From an uncultured Rhodospirillales bacterium (GTDB lineage: Bacteria > Pseudomonadota > Alphaproteobacteria > Acetobacterales > Acetobacteraceae), in contig CAIMWH010000063.1 of assembly GCA_903845065.1 (NCBI GenBank), positions 1 to 40,002 on the forward strand: a DNA stretch of 40,002 nt, in the 5' to 3' direction. Position numbers and translations under genes: made by a program. The notes below the pieces were generated by a model. That model had not been told where the DNA came from. It worked only from the letters and a program-made list of their open reading frames with translations, and did no database searches. Below are positions 1 through 11,413 of this stretch, piece by piece. The stretch's first letter is position 1. Each line of letters begins with the position of its first letter.

Positions 1-2
1 CC

Positions 3-434
3 ACCCTCCCCCGCCTGGCCGCCGCCGCCGCCGCCCTCGAAGCCGCCAGCGGCCCCAGCCGCCTCGTATTCGCCCACAACGATCTCCTCGCCGGCAACTT
101 CCTCGATGACGGCAGCCGCCTCTGGCTCATCGACTGGGACTACGCCGGCTTCAACACCCCCCTGTTCGACCTCGGCGGCCTCTCCTCCAACAACGGCTTC
201 ACCGCCGCCGAGGACACCGAAATGCTCGCCACCTATTTCGCCCGCCGCCCCGGCCCCCGCCTCCTGCGCCGCTTCCGCGCCATCACCTGCGCCTCGCTCC
301 TGCGCGAGACGCTCTGGAGCATGGTCTCCGAACAGCACTCCGCCATCGACTTCGATTACCCCGGCTACACCGCCGAAAACCTCGCCCGCTTCAACCAGGC
401 CTGGGCGAACCACGAAGAGACCCAATCCGCATGA
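3..434 (+). CDS. Choline kinase / aminoglycoside phosphotransferase family protein (5' truncated by window edge)
   Basis: Open frame from the window start: ...FAHNDLLAGNFLDDGSRLWLIDWDYAGFNTPLFDLGG...; HNDxxxxN and DWD catalytic motifs typical of the APH/choline kinase fold; stop at 434 overlaps the next ATG (431). Confidence 0.85.
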   Translation, partial: TLPRLAAAAAALEAASGPSRLVFAHNDLLAGNFLDDGSRLWLIDWDYAGFNTPLFDLGGLSSNNGFTAAEDTEMLATYFARRPGPRLLRRFRAITCASLLRETLWSMVSEQHSAIDFDYPGYTAENLARFNQAWANHEETQSA

Positions 435-2893
435 CCGACCTCCCCGCCTCCGCCCGCGTCATCATCGTCGGCGGCGGCATCATCGGCTGCTCCGCGGCCT
501 ATCATCTTGCCCGCCGCGGCGTTGACGTGCTGCTGCTCGAACGCCACCGCTTCACCTCCGGCTCCACCTGGCACGCCGCCGGCCTCGTCGGCCAACTCCG
601 CACTTCCGCCAACATCACCCGCCTGCTCGGCTACTCCGTCGATCTCTACGCCCGCCTCGAAGCCGAAACCGGCACCGCCACCGGCTGGAAACAAAACGGC
701 GGCCTCCGCCTCGCCTGCAACGCCGACCGCTGGATCGAGGTCGAACGCCAAGCCACCACCGCCCGCAGCTTCGGCCTCGACATGCACCTGCTCACCCCCG
801 CCGAAGCCCAGGCCCTGTGGCCGATCATGACGGTGGACGACCTGATCGGCGCAGCCTTCCTGCCCACCGACGGCCAGGCCAACCCCTCCGACATCACCCA
901 GGCCCTCGTCAAAGGCGCCCGCATGGCCGGCGCCCGCCTCGTTGAGGACACCACCGTCACCGCCATCAGCACCGCCAATGGCCGCGTCACCGGCATCGAT
1001 ATCCAATCCCCCGCCACTGGCCCCCACCACATCGCCTGCGAAAAACTCGTCCTCTGCTGCGGCCTCTGGACCGCCGAACTCGCCCGCCGCGTCGGTGTCA
1101 GCGTCCCCCTCACCGCCATCCACCACCAATACGTCATCACCGACCGCATCGAGGGCATCACCCCAACCCTGCCCACCCTGCGTGACCCCGACCGCCTCAC
1201 CTACTACAAGGAAGAAGTCGGCGGCCTCGTCATGGGCGGCTACGAACCCAACCCCGTCCCCTGGCGCGGCACCCCCTCCACCGGCCAGGGCGCCTTCCAG
1301 CTCCACACCGATGACTGGGGCCATTTCGAACCCACCATGGCCCTCGCCGCCGGCCGCGTGCCCGCGCTCAACCACGTCGGCATCAAGCAGATGATCAACG
1401 GCCTCGAAAGCTTCACGCCAGACGGCAACTGGATCATCGGCGAAGCCCCGGAACTGCCCGGTCTCTTCGTCGGCGCCGGTTTCAACGCCTTCGGCATCGC
1501 CTCCGCCGGCGGCGCCGGCATGGCCCTGGCCGAATGGGTCGCCGATGGCGAACCGCCGTACGACCTCTGGCCGGTCGATCTGCGCCGCTTCGGCCCCAAC
1601 CACCGGGACCCCAACTGGGTACGAACCCGCACCCTGGAAGCCTACCGCAAGCACTACACCATCGCCTGGCCCGCCGAGGAATACACCTCCGCCCGCCCCC
1701 TCCGCCGCTCCCCCCTCTATGACCGCCTCGCCGCCAACGGCGCCTGCTTCGGCGAAAAACTCGGCTGGGAACGCCCCAACTGGTTCGCCAACCTGGCATC
1801 CGGCGAAACCCCGCAGGACATCTACTCCTTCACCCGCCCAGGCTGGACGGATGCCGTCGCCCGCGAACACCGCGCCTGCCGCGAGGCTGCCGTCCTGTTC
1901 GACCAGACCAGCTTTGCCAAAGCCATGCTGACCGGCCGGGACGCCGAACGCGCGCTCTCCTGGATCGCCGCCAACGATGTCACCCGCCCCCCCGGCCGCG
2001 TCACCTACACCCAACTCCTCAACCACAACGGCGGCATCGAGGCCGACCTCACCGTCACCCGCCTCGCCGCCAATCGCTACTACATCGTCACCGGCACCGG
2101 CTTCGGCACCCATGATTTCGACTGGATCCGCCGCAACATCCCCGCAGAATTGGACGCCACACTCACCGAAACCACCAGCGCCACTGCCGTGCTTGCCCTC
2201 ATGGGGCCCAAATCCCGCGAAATCCTCCGCCGCCTCACCGACGAAGACCTCTCCCCCGCCGCCTTCCCCTTCGCCACCGCCCGCGACATCTCCCTCGCCG
2301 GCACCCAGGTCCTGGCTCTCCGCATCACCTACGTCGGCGAACTCGGCTGGGAACTCCACATCCCCATCGAATGCGCCGCCACCGTCTATGACGCCCTCAC
2401 CGAAGCCGGCCGCACCCTCGGCCTGCTCGACGCCGGCTACCGCGCCATCGAAACCCTGCGCCTCGAAAAGGGCTACCGCGCCTGGGGCGCCGATATCGGC
2501 CCGGACCACACCCCGCTCATGGCCGGGCTGGGCTGGGCGACAAAACTGCGCACCCGGCAACCCTTCCTCGGCCGTGCCGCCCTCGAAAATGCCGCCCCCT
2601 TGCCCCGCCTCCTCGCCGGTTTCGCCGTCGAAACCCAGGGCGCCGTCCTGCTCGGCCGCGAAACCATCCTGCGTGACGGCATCCAGGTCGGCTGGCTCAC
2701 CAGCGGCGGCCACGGCCACACACTCGGCCACGCCATCGGCTACGGCTACGTCCGCCGCCCCGAAGGCGTCACCCCGGAATGGCTCCTCGCCGGCACCTAC
2801 CAACTCGAAATCGCCGGCGAACGCGTCCCAGCCCGCGCCAACCTCACCCCCTTCTATGACCCGACGGGCGCCCGCACCCGCCTGGAATCCTAA
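431..2893 (+). CDS. FAD-dependent oxidoreductase with C-terminal GcvT/aminomethyltransferase domain (dimethylglycine/sarcosine dehydrogenase-like)
   Basis: 820 aa; N-terminal ARVIIVGGGIIGCSAAYHLARRGVDVLLLER (Rossmann, DAO family); C-terminal GcvT-like region (YVGELGWELHIP, RAIETLRLEKGYRAWGADIGPDHTP). Confidence 0.92.
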   Translation: MTDLPASARVIIVGGGIIGCSAAYHLARRGVDVLLLERHRFTSGSTWHAAGLVGQLRTSANITRLLGYSVDLYARLEAETGTATGWKQNGGLRLACNADRWIEVERQATTARSFGLDMHLLTPAEAQALWPIMTVDDLIGAAFLPTDGQANPSDITQALVKGARMAGARLVEDTTVTAISTANGRVTGIDIQSPATGPHHIACEKLVLCCGLWTAELARRVGVSVPLTAIHHQYVITDRIEGITPTLPTLRDPDRLTYYKEEVGGLVMGGYEPNPVPWRGTPSTGQGAFQLHTDDWGHFEPTMALAAGRVPALNHVGIKQMINGLESFTPDGNWIIGEAPELPGLFVGAGFNAFGIASAGGAGMALAEWVADGEPPYDLWPVDLRRFGPNHRDPNWVRTRTLEAYRKHYTIAWPAEEYTSARPLRRSPLYDRLAANGACFGEKLGWERPNWFANLASGETPQDIYSFTRPGWTDAVAREHRACREAAVLFDQTSFAKAMLTGRDAERALSWIAANDVTRPPGRVTYTQLLNHNGGIEADLTVTRLAANRYYIVTGTGFGTHDFDWIRRNIPAELDATLTETTSATAVLALMGPKSREILRRLTDEDLSPAAFPFATARDISLAGTQVLALRITYVGELGWELHIPIECAATVYDALTEAGRTLGLLDAGYRAIETLRLEKGYRAWGADIGPDHTPLMAGLGWATKLRTRQPFLGRAALENAAPLPRLLAGFAVETQGAVLLGRETILRDGIQVGWLTSGGHGHTLGHAIGYGYVRRPEGVTPEWLLAGTYQLEIAGERVPARANLTPFYDPTGARTRLES

Positions 2894-3336
2894 CCCCCTA
2901 CCAGCGCCGCCCGCACCGCCACGGCCCCCCGCGCTCGCCGCACCGCGGCCGTCACCGCCGGCTCCCGCAATCGCCGCGCCGCCAGCGCCAGCGCGGCCAG
3001 GTGCCCCGCAGAGTCCTCCTGCGGGCTGACCAGCAGGAACACCAAGTCCACCTTCCCGCCATCGATCGCCGCGAATTCCACCGCCCGCTCCAGCCGCGCG
3101 AAAAACCCGACCGGCGCCTTCAACCCCGCCAACCGCGCATGCGGCAAGGCGATCCCACCGCCGATCCCGGTCGACCCCAGCGCCTCCCGCGCCGCCAGCG
3201 CATTCACTAACGCCATCGGCTCCACCCCGATCGCCACACCCGCCAGCCGCGCAATCTCCCGCAGCACCGCCGCCTTCTCGGTCGCCCGAACCCCGGCGAA
3301 AACATGCCCCTCCGGCACCAGTTCCCCCAACGTCAT
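2890..3336 (-). CDS. PTS sugar transporter subunit IIA, PtsN/EIIA-Ntr-like
   Basis: 148-aa product starting MTLGELVPEGHVFAGVRATEKAAVLREIARLAG; conserved phospho-His region GIGGGIALPHARL; ATGA overlap with the kdpE stop (start 3336, kdpE ends 3333). The longer tracked ORF start (3477) lies inside kdpE. Confidence 0.88.
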   Translation of the reverse strand: MTLGELVPEGHVFAGVRATEKAAVLREIARLAGVAIGVEPMALVNALAAREALGSTGIGGGIALPHARLAGLKAPVGFFARLERAVEFAAIDGGKVDLVFLLVSPQEDSAGHLAALALAARRLREPAVTAAVRRARGAVAVRAALVGG

Positions 3337-4031
3337 TGCGGCTCTCGCAGCGCCAGCCGATACCCCACCCCGGTCTCGGTCAGGATATGCGCCGGCCGCT
3401 CCACATCGGCCTCGATCTTCTGGCGGATCTGCCGCACATATACCCGCAACTGCTGCACATCCCCCGTCGGCCCCCATAGCTTCTCCATGATGTAGCGATG
3501 GGTCAGCACCTTGCCGGCATGGCGCACCAGCAGCCCCAGAATGTCATACTCCCGCGGCGTCAACTGCACCGCCCGCCCATCCACCGTCACCGCCCGCCGC
3601 ACCAGGTCCACCACGAGGTCTCCGCTGCGAAACACCGGCACAACCCCCTCCTGCGCCAGCCGATGCCGCAACGCCGCCCGCAGCCGCGCCGTCAGTTCCG
3701 CCATCCCGAACGGCTTGGTGACATAGTCGTCGGCCCCGAGATCAAGCGCCGCCACCTTCCCCGCCTCATCCTCCCGCACCGACAGCACAACGATCGGCAC
3801 CGCGCTCTCCCGTCGCAGCAGCCGGATCACCTCCAACCCATCCATATCCGGTAACCCCAGGTCGAGAAGCACCACATCCGGCGCCGTGCCCGCCGCCTGC
3901 GCCACCGCCTCCCCCCCGGTCGACGCCTCCACACTGCGAAACCCCGCCGCAGTCAGGCTGGTCCGCAACAACCGCCGAATCGCCGGCTCGTCATCGACGA
4001 TCAGCACCAGCGGCGGCACCGGCGCCGTCAT
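3333..4031 (-). CDS. kdpE: KDP operon response regulator KdpE (OmpR family)
   Basis: MTAPVPPLVLIVDDEPAIRRLLRTSLTAAGF...DVVLLDLGLPDMDGLEVIRLLRR...LTPREYDILGLLVRHAGKVLTHRYIMEKLWGP; ATGA overlap with kdpD. Confidence 0.96.
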   Translation of the reverse strand: MTAPVPPLVLIVDDEPAIRRLLRTSLTAAGFRSVEASTGGEAVAQAAGTAPDVVLLDLGLPDMDGLEVIRLLRRESAVPIVVLSVREDEAGKVAALDLGADDYVTKPFGMAELTARLRAALRHRLAQEGVVPVFRSGDLVVDLVRRAVTVDGRAVQLTPREYDILGLLVRHAGKVLTHRYIMEKLWGPTGDVQQLRVYVRQIRQKIEADVERPAHILTETGVGYRLALREPQ

Positions 4032-6703
4032 GGCCCGCCCACCGGCAACGTAATGGTAAACACCGCGCCACTCCGATCCGTCCGATTGCCCGCCACGATC
4101 CGCCCGCCCATCGCCTCGACGAACCCACGGCACACCGCCAGCCCCAGCCCAGTCCCGGCCAACAAATCATCCCCCCGCCGCTCCGCATCGCCGCCCACCC
4201 GATAGAACTTCTCGAACACCCGCTCCAGCGCCGCCGCTGGAATCCCCGGCCCGCTATCCGACACCACCAGCTTCACCACGTCCCCCTCGGGCCACGCCCG
4301 CACCTCCACCGGCCCCGCCCCCGCATGCCGCGCCGCATTGTCGAGCAGGTTGAACACCACCTGCTCGAACAGCACCACATCAAGCGCCAGCAACGGCAAA
4401 TCCGGCGCAATCTCCAACCGAACCCGCTCCGCCGGCAGCACCCGCCCCGCCCGCGCCAACGCCGAGCCCACCACCTCGCCCAGATCGGCCAACTCCCGCC
4501 GCAGCGTCAGCCCGCCGCTCTCCAGCCGCGTCATGTCGAGCAGATTGGCGACGAACCGATTGAGCCGCTCCGCCTCCTCGCGGATCGTCGCCGCCAGTTC
4601 GGCCCGCCCGCCCGCCTCCAGCGACGCGTCATAGCTTTCCAGGCTGCTCGCCGCCCCCAGGATCGCCGCTAGCGGCGTGCGCAGATCATGCGAAATCGAG
4701 GTGATCAGCGCATTGCGCAACCGCTCCGTCTCGGCCAGCAACCGATGCCGATCGCTCTCGTCGGCCAGTTGCACCCGCTCGATCGAAACCGCCGCCTGGT
4801 CCGCCAACGCATCCAGCAACCGAAGCTGATCCGGCGACAGCAACGCCCCATCCTCCCCCGGCAACCCTGAATCGAGCCCGATCACCCCCACCTTGCCCCG
4901 CCCCGTCCGCATCGGCAGGAACAACCGCCGTGCGCCCGGCAACGTATCCGCGCCCCGCCCCGCCGGCCGGTTATGCTCCCAGCACCACGTCGCCGCCGCC
5001 AGGTCCGCCGCCTCCAACGCATCCTCCGGCGGATACCCCGCCCGCACCGCGATCCGCCCGTCCTCCGGCAACAGCAGCACCACGTTGCGCTTCAACATCG
5101 CCGCCAGCTGATACGCAGTTGCCCACAGCAGATCATCGAGTTCGCCAATCCCCGCCAGTTTCCGGCTGAACGCATACAACTGCTCCGTCGTCCGCGCCCG
5201 GGATGACGCCGCCACCGCCTGCGCCCGCACCCCCGCCGCCAACCGGCTCGCCACCACGGCTGCCACCATGAAGAACCCCAGCGCCACCACGTTCTCCGGG
5301 TCGGCAATGGTGAACGTGTAGATCGGCGGCAGAAAAAAGAAGTTGTACGCGAGGGACGCCAGCACCGAGGCGAGCAACGACGGGTACAACCCCTGCGTCG
5401 CCCCCGCCGCCAGCGCCGCGGTCAGGAATACCAGCGGAATGCCGCTCCCGATCCCCGCCCGGCGCAGCCCGATCCCCACCATCGTCGCCACCACCACCAA
5501 CCCGACACTCGCGACATAGGCCCGCGCATCGAATGCCCACCCCGCCACCGGCGCCGCCCGCTCCTCCTCGGCCCCCGCCCCCACCACATGCACGGCGATC
5601 GGCCCCGCCGCCGCGATCAAATCCTGCGTCACGGACCCGCGCACCCGCCGCCACAGCCCATCCCGCCCCGGATTGCCGATCACGATGTGCGAAAAATTGC
5701 CCTCTTGCGCGAATGCCAGCACCCCCGCCGCCACCGCGCTCCCCGGCACCGTCGCCGTCTCCGCCCCCAGCCGCTCCGCCAGCCGCAGGCAATCCGCAAT
5801 CCGCCCCCGCTCCGCCTCGCCGAACCCCAGCGAGCGCGGCGTCTCGATATAAAGCGCCGTCCACGGCGCCCGCAGCCGCTCCGCCAGCCGCCGCCCATAC
5901 CGCACCAGCGCCGGCCCCGCCGCCCGCCGCGTCACACACACCAGCACCCGCTCCCCCGCCGCCCACGGCCCCGGGATCGCATGCGCCTGCATGTGATCGA
6001 GCAATTGCGCATCCACCCGCTGCGCCGTCCGCCGCAGCGCCAACTCCCGCAGCGCGGTCAAATTCCCCGGCGAGAAATAATGCCGCAACGCCCGCTCGGC
6101 CGTCTTCGGCACATAGACCTTGCCGTCCCGCAGCCGCTGGATGAGATCGTCCGGCGTCAGATCGACCACCTCGATCTCGTCCGCCCGATCCACCACCCCA
6201 TCCGGCACCGTCTCGCGCACCCGTATCCGGGTGATCCGCGCCACGATGTCATTGAGGCTCTCGACATGCTGGATATTCAACGTCGTCCACACATCGATCC
6301 CAGCCGCCAGCAACTCCTCGACGTCCTGGTAGCGCTTGGGATGCCGGCTGCCCGGCGCATTGCTGTGCGCGAGTTCATCCACCAGCGCCAGTCCCGGCCG
6401 CCGCGCCAGCAACCCGTCGAGGTCCATCTCCTCCAGCGTCTGCCCCCGATGGACAATCCGCCGCCGCGGCACCAGCTCGAGCCCCTCCACCAGCCCCGCC
6501 GTCTCGGCGCGGCCATGGGTCTCTACCACGCCGACCACCACGTCGACGCCCTCGCGCTTGCGGCGTTGCGCGGCCGCCAGCATTTCGTAGGTCTTGCCCA
6601 CCCCCGGCGCCGCACCCAGAAACAGCTTGAGCCGGCCACGCCCCTCTTGCGCCGCCATCTTCAGCAGCGCCTCGGGCGATGGCCGGCCATCGCGTTCAGA
6701 CAT
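4028..6703 (-). CDS. kdpD: KdpD osmosensitive K+ sensor histidine kinase
   Basis: 891 aa; GRLKLFLGAAPGVGKTYEML N-terminal KdpD domain, Usp region, DUF4118-like TM region, HisKA SHDLRTPLAAILGAASSL, HATPase GTGLGLAVCRGFVEAMGG. Confidence 0.97.
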   Translation of the reverse strand: MSERDGRPSPEALLKMAAQEGRGRLKLFLGAAPGVGKTYEMLAAAQRRKREGVDVVVGVVETHGRAETAGLVEGLELVPRRRIVHRGQTLEEMDLDGLLARRPGLALVDELAHSNAPGSRHPKRYQDVEELLAAGIDVWTTLNIQHVESLNDIVARITRIRVRETVPDGVVDRADEIEVVDLTPDDLIQRLRDGKVYVPKTAERALRHYFSPGNLTALRELALRRTAQRVDAQLLDHMQAHAIPGPWAAGERVLVCVTRRAAGPALVRYGRRLAERLRAPWTALYIETPRSLGFGEAERGRIADCLRLAERLGAETATVPGSAVAAGVLAFAQEGNFSHIVIGNPGRDGLWRRVRGSVTQDLIAAAGPIAVHVVGAGAEEERAAPVAGWAFDARAYVASVGLVVVATMVGIGLRRAGIGSGIPLVFLTAALAAGATQGLYPSLLASVLASLAYNFFFLPPIYTFTIADPENVVALGFFMVAAVVASRLAAGVRAQAVAASSRARTTEQLYAFSRKLAGIGELDDLLWATAYQLAAMLKRNVVLLLPEDGRIAVRAGYPPEDALEAADLAAATWCWEHNRPAGRGADTLPGARRLFLPMRTGRGKVGVIGLDSGLPGEDGALLSPDQLRLLDALADQAAVSIERVQLADESDRHRLLAETERLRNALITSISHDLRTPLAAILGAASSLESYDASLEAGGRAELAATIREEAERLNRFVANLLDMTRLESGGLTLRRELADLGEVVGSALARAGRVLPAERVRLEIAPDLPLLALDVVLFEQVVFNLLDNAARHAGAGPVEVRAWPEGDVVKLVVSDSGPGIPAAALERVFEKFYRVGGDAERRGDDLLAGTGLGLAVCRGFVEAMGGRIVAGNRTDRSGAVFTITLPVGGP

Positions 6704-6709
6704 CGGCGT

Positions 6710-7315
6710 TCATTTGGCCACCCGATCCAGCGCCATGTTCAGCGCCAGCACATTCACCCGCCGTTCGCCGAGCACCCCCAGCCAGCGCTCGGCCGTCTGC
6801 GCCTCCACCAGCGCCCGCACCTGGTCGGCCGCCACCCCACGCGCCTTCGCCACCCGCGGCACCTGGAACAGCGCCGCCTCGGGCGAAATATCGGGATCGA
6901 GCCCACTCGCTGACGTCGTCACCAGATCGGCCGGCACCGGCACCCCGGGGTTCTCCGCCTGCAACGCCGCCACATCCCCTTTCACCCGGTCCGCCAGCGC
7001 CTTGGCCGTCGGCGCCAGGTTCGAGCCCGACGAATTCGCCGCATTATACGGCGCTGCCACCGTCTTGCTCGCATCCGCCGGATCGGCCGCCGAGGTCGCC
7101 GATGGTCGCGGATGGAAATAGCGCGGACTGCTGAAATCTTGCCCGATCAAAGCACTGCCCACCACCTTGCCGTCCCGCAGTACCATGCTGCCATTGGCCT
7201 GCGAGGGGAACATCAATTGCCCCAACCCGGCAATCGCCGCCGGGTAGGCGAGCCCAGTAATCACCGTGAACGCCGCCAGGGTCACCACAGCCGGACGAAT
7301 ATCCTTGAGCATCAC
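6710..7315 (-). CDS. kdpC: K+-transporting ATPase subunit C
   Basis: 201 aa; [58 protein letters not shown]; follows kdpB. Confidence 0.97.
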   Translation of the reverse strand: MMLKDIRPAVVTLAAFTVITGLAYPAAIAGLGQLMFPSQANGSMVLRDGKVVGSALIGQDFSSPRYFHPRPSATSAADPADASKTVAAPYNAANSSGSNLAPTAKALADRVKGDVAALQAENPGVPVPADLVTTSASGLDPDISPEAALFQVPRVAKARGVAADQVRALVEAQTAERWLGVLGERRVNVLALNMALDRVAK

Positions 7316-7324
7316 ACAATCTCC

Positions 7325-9400
<2,076 letters not shown>

Positions 9401-9406
9401 TCTCTC

Positions 9407-11116
9407 TTAAAAAAGAGTGCTTGAAGTCATCGCGAAATGCGCAGCCAACGGCCCCAGCGCCAGCGCCGGAAAGAACGTCAGCCCGCCGACAATCGCGATC
9501 ACGCCCACAACCAGGCCGACGAACAGCGGCCCATCGGTGGGAAACGTCCCCGCCGAAGCCGGCACCGCCGTCTTGGCCGCCATCGAGCCCGCCACCGCCA
9601 AAGCCGGGATGACGAACAGGAACCGCCCGATCATCATCGCCAACGCCAGCGTGGTGTTCCAGAACGGCGCGTTGGCGGATATCCCGGCAAACGCGCTGCC
9701 GTTGTTCGCGGTGGCCGACGTATAGGCATACAGCGCCTCGCTGAACCCATGTGGCCCTGCCGCCGACAGCGCCGCAACCGGCCCGGGCAACACCACCGCC
9801 AGCGCGGTGAACCCAAGGATCGAGGCCGGCAGGCACAGGATGGCCAGCATGGTCATCTTCACCTCGCGCGCCTCGATCTTCTTGCCGAGATACTCCGGCG
9901 TCCGCCCCACCATCAGCCCGGCGACAAACACCGCCACCACGGCGAACAGCAGGAAACCATACAGTCCCGAGCCGACGCCGCCGTAGATGATCTCGCCCAG
10001 CATCATGTTCACCAGCGGCACCAGGCCACCCAACGGCAGGAAACTCTCATGCATGCCGTTCACCGCCCCGCACGAGGCATCCGTTGTCACGGTGGCGAAC
10101 AGCGCCGAGCCGGCAATGCCGAAGCGCAATTCCTTGCCCTCCATGTTGCCCATCGAGCCGTCCATGCCCACCGCCGTCAGCACCGGGTTGGCCTGCGATT
10201 CCACGCCATAGAGCGCCGCCACGCCCACCAGGAACATCACGCCCATGGCGGCAAACACCGCCCAGCCCTGGCGCTCATTGCCCACCATGCGGCCGAACAG
10301 GTTGGTCAGGGCGGCGCCGATGGAAAAGATCGACAGCATCTGGATCAGGTTGGACAGCGCCGTGGGGTTCTCGAACGGATGCGCCGAGTTGGCGTTGAAG
10401 AAGCCGCCACCATTGGTGCCCAGCATCTTGATCGCCTCCTGCGAGGCCACCGGCCCCAGCGAAATCGTCTGCTTGGCCCCCTCCAACGTCGTCACATCCA
10501 ATGCGCCGGCGAACGTCTGCGGCACGCCCTGCCAAACGAACACCAGCGCGATCACGATCGAAGCCGGCAGCAGGACGTAAAGCACCAGCCGCGTCAGATC
10601 GACCCACCAGTTGCCGATGCTCGCCGCGGACCGCCGCGCGAAACCACGCACGAACGCCACGGCCATCGCGATACCCGCGGCCGCGCTGACGAAGTTCTGC
10701 ACCGTCAGCGCCGTCATCTGGCTGAAATAGCTCATGGTGCTTTCGCCGCCATAGCTCTGCCAGTTGGTGTTGGTCAGGAAGCTGATCGCGGTGTTGAACG
10801 CGAGATCAGGCCCCACCGGCGCCTGCGCATCCGGGTTCAACGGCAGGAGCGCCTGCCCGCGCAGCAACCCGTACACCGCCAGGAAGCATGCCACCTTGAA
10901 CACCAGCATCGAAACCGCGTAGCCGGCCCAGCCCTGCTCCCGCGTCTCGTCGATCCCGGCCACCGCATAGATGCCGCGCTCCACCGGCCGCAGCACCGGA
11001 TGCAGCCAGGTTCGCCGCCCCTCCATCACCGCCACCAGGAACCCGCCCAGCGGACGGGTCAGCCCTATCACCAGCAGGCTGAACAGCCCGATCTGGATCC
11101 ATCCATTGAAATTCAT
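9407..11116 (-). CDS. kdpA: K+-transporting ATPase subunit A
   Basis: 569 aa; [38 protein letters not shown] selectivity-filter-type segments; adjacent to kdpB. Confidence 0.98.
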   Translation of the reverse strand: MNFNGWIQIGLFSLLVIGLTRPLGGFLVAVMEGRRTWLHPVLRPVERGIYAVAGIDETREQGWAGYAVSMLVFKVACFLAVYGLLRGQALLPLNPDAQAPVGPDLAFNTAISFLTNTNWQSYGGESTMSYFSQMTALTVQNFVSAAAGIAMAVAFVRGFARRSAASIGNWWVDLTRLVLYVLLPASIVIALVFVWQGVPQTFAGALDVTTLEGAKQTISLGPVASQEAIKMLGTNGGGFFNANSAHPFENPTALSNLIQMLSIFSIGAALTNLFGRMVGNERQGWAVFAAMGVMFLVGVAALYGVESQANPVLTAVGMDGSMGNMEGKELRFGIAGSALFATVTTDASCGAVNGMHESFLPLGGLVPLVNMMLGEIIYGGVGSGLYGFLLFAVVAVFVAGLMVGRTPEYLGKKIEAREVKMTMLAILCLPASILGFTALAVVLPGPVAALSAAGPHGFSEALYAYTSATANNGSAFAGISANAPFWNTTLALAMMIGRFLFVIPALAVAGSMAAKTAVPASAGTFPTDGPLFVGLVVGVIAIVGGLTFFPALALGPLAAHFAMTSSTLF

Positions 11117-11134
11117 GTCAAAACCGCCTTCGTG

Positions 11135-11227
11135 TCAGAAGCGCTCAGGCCGCACCAGCGCCAGCACCAGGTAGACCAGCAACCCCGCGGTCACCGCCGC
11201 GCCGAGGACAATGTCGAACATTCCCAT
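11135..11227 (-). CDS. kdpF: KdpF small membrane subunit
   Basis: Manual translation of the minus strand: MGMFDIVLGAAVTAGLLVYLVLALVRPERF* (30 aa). GLLVYLVLALVRPERF is typical of KdpF; lies 18 bp upstream of kdpA. Absent from the supplied ORF track. Confidence 0.93.
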   Translation of the reverse strand: MGMFDIVLGAAVTAGLLVYLVLALVRPERF

Positions 11228-11230
11228 CCC

Positions 11231-11314
11231 CTAGAGCCGCCCACACAGCACGACGTACCCGAGGCAGGCGGCAAACCCCGCGGCAGCTAAAACGATGAAC
11301 AGCAGATCAGCCAT
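11231..11314 (-). CDS. 27-aa single-TM microprotein upstream of kdpF
   Basis: MADLLFIVLAAAGFAACLGYVVLCGRL*; ends 3 bp before the kdpF ATG; hydrophobic core with basic C-terminus. The tracked ORF's longer start (11437) runs through the probable promoter. Confidence 0.65.
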   Translation of the reverse strand: MADLLFIVLAAAGFAACLGYVVLCGRL

Positions 11315-11361
11315 GGCAGCACCCTTTGCGCTGGACAGGTGCCCAAGATCGGGCGACCCCC

Positions 11362-11413
11362 ATAGGAAAGCGACCGGGCCACGCCGCCGCCGATATAGGA
11401 AAAGCATAGGAAA
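11362..11413. promoter_or_regulatory. Candidate KdpE operator: three ATAGGAAA (TTTCCTAT) direct repeats
   Basis: ATAGGAAA at 11362, 11395 and 11406 (offsets 33 and 11 bp), immediately upstream of the kdp operon. Confidence 0.55.

Noticed and set aside
365-2803. 812-aa antisense ORF (-) opposite the FAD/GcvT gene
   Set aside because: Low-complexity G/A/V/D-rich translation typical of the antisense frame of a GC-rich gene; the sense strand encodes a clear enzyme.
9437-11290. 617-aa plus-strand ORF opposite kdpA/kdpF
   Set aside because: Same artefact type (R/H/Q-rich, no domain).
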